This document shows positions 63,114 through 64,000 of a DNA stretch of 64,000 nucleotides, one piece after another. Numbering within the stretch: position 1 is the stretch's first letter; the number at the start of each line of letters is the position of its first letter. A program made the position numbers and the translations under genes. Source of the DNA: Diphasiastrum complanatum (lineage: Eukaryota > Streptophyta > Lycopodiopsida > Lycopodiales > Lycopodiaceae); contig CM055112.1 in NCBI GenBank assembly GCA_029204225.1, forward strand, positions 28,980,703-29,044,702, written 5' to 3'. Below the pieces are notes generated by a model. The model was not told the DNA's origin. It saw only the letters and a list, made by a program, of their open reading frames with translations, and ran no database searches.

Positions 63114-64000
63114 TGTGAAAAATAGAAAAAGTTATCTATGTTGGGTTAGGGGCTATATTGACTTTTTTGTGTCATTACACATGTTAGTAGTGTGAAAAAT
63201 TGGCAAAATCTAACTTGGATATTCCATTATTCTTGCATGAGAGTAAATATCACATGTGTGGAGCATGTTCCCACATGTGGAAAATAGTCAAAAGTAACTT
63301 GGTCATGTTGAGTTAGGGGTACTTGAAGTTTTAGAGGCATTTATCCATGTGTAAGTGGGTGATAGGGCCATTTTTGGCATTATAGGCAAAATAGGCAAGA
63401 ATCACCAAGTCTTAGAAGATCACAAACACACTTTTGGGCTATCTCACATGTGTGAAATTCAACATGGTATCAGAGCCTACCTAAGATATCCATTGATACA
63501 CCAAGAGTGATGTAAAAATTTGCCTTAAAATCAAGATCTAGAGAGTGTAATTGCATCTTTATGGCTATCAAGAGATTTTTTGTGTCAAAATGGATCAAAA
63601 TGACATTGGACTGATCCATGATGGGTAATGTACAGACTATACTACTCAGGCATGTGTGAGAACACCAAAATTTGAATGGTTGGTGTTTCTCCAAGGTAGA
63701 TCCAATTTGATTGCTTGATAGCTTGTTGGAAAGTTAGTGAAGTGCTGTTTCTAGTGCAATTAATTTCATGTCAATTGGATGTGTTTTGAGGAAGTTATAG
63801 GCTTTCAAAGTGATGTGGGTAGGGCACCCAACCTGTATGGATACATCAATTTAGGCTCACATCTAGCTTGTTTGATCTAAAAACTCAAGAAAAAGCTTGC
63901 CAATCTTGTCTATTTGAGATCTAGACAATTTTTTGAGGTCATAGACAGATAGTTTCATGCAATCCAGTTGTATTTGTCATTTGTAGATTTTTTTTAGTGC
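63114..64000 (+). mobile_element. 5' LTR, primer site and leader of a copia element cut by window end
   Basis: A 351-bp LTR (63,114-63,464; TGTGAAAAAT..ATTCAACA) is followed directly by TGGTATCAGAGCC (63,465-63,477), the initiator-Met primer site. Its ends and the leader after it resemble, on the opposite strand, those of the element at 43.6-49.6 kb, but the LTR is half as long, so it is a related subfamily. The element's genes lie beyond the window. Confidence 0.85.

Overview
The window reads as nuclear DNA of a land plant. It is AT-rich and holds several Ty1/copia elements primed by initiator-Met tRNA, two Helitron copies, a plant-type HAK/KUP potassium-transporter exon, and an intron-bearing BTB/POZ gene. 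The species cannot be fixed; a seed-free plant is possible but unproven. Real host genes are few. I can defend one intron-bearing BTB gene carrying an in-frame stop, and a five-member family of a small secreted eight-cysteine protein: two intact copies and three broken ones. The rest is transposons and tandemly duplicated non-coding modules.

Layout. 1-9 kb: microsatellite, an LTR-like scrap, a badly decayed copia element (2.4-5.9 kb), a foldback element (6.6-6.9 kb), a second scrap of the same copia family in reverse, and a short TIR element. 9.1-10.7 kb: the BTB gene. 12.3-27.1 kb: duplication unit A, made of Helitron H1, cysteine-rich copies P1 (broken) and P2 (intact), then non-coding modules. 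27.1-28.0 kb: inverted broken copy P3. 28.0-57.9 kb: unit B, a second copy of the same unit in the same order (Helitron H2, P4 broken, P5 intact, same modules), enlarged by a potassium-transporter exon inside H2 and by two copia insertions (43.6-49.6 and 51.5-56.0 kb). 57.9-61.8 kb: a third, partial and partly inverted set of modules, with a solo LTR in it. 61.8-63.1 kb: featureless AT-rich DNA. 63.1 kb to the end: the 5' LTR, primer site and leader of another copia element that runs off the window.

The most interesting signal is the cysteine-rich family. The intact pair P2/P5 differs at one base in 402 between units A and B. Their own flanks differ by about 2-4%, and the neighbouring broken pair P1/P4 by about 4%. 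P1 and P4 share a 10-base deletion, so one dead and one live gene already sat side by side before the unit duplicated. The live genes have a TATA box, a predicted 5'-UTR intron, a signal peptide and eight cysteines, but match no family I recognise. Nearby, a 166-bp near-perfect hairpin is kept in four module copies, a candidate small-RNA source. All divergence figures are counts by eye.
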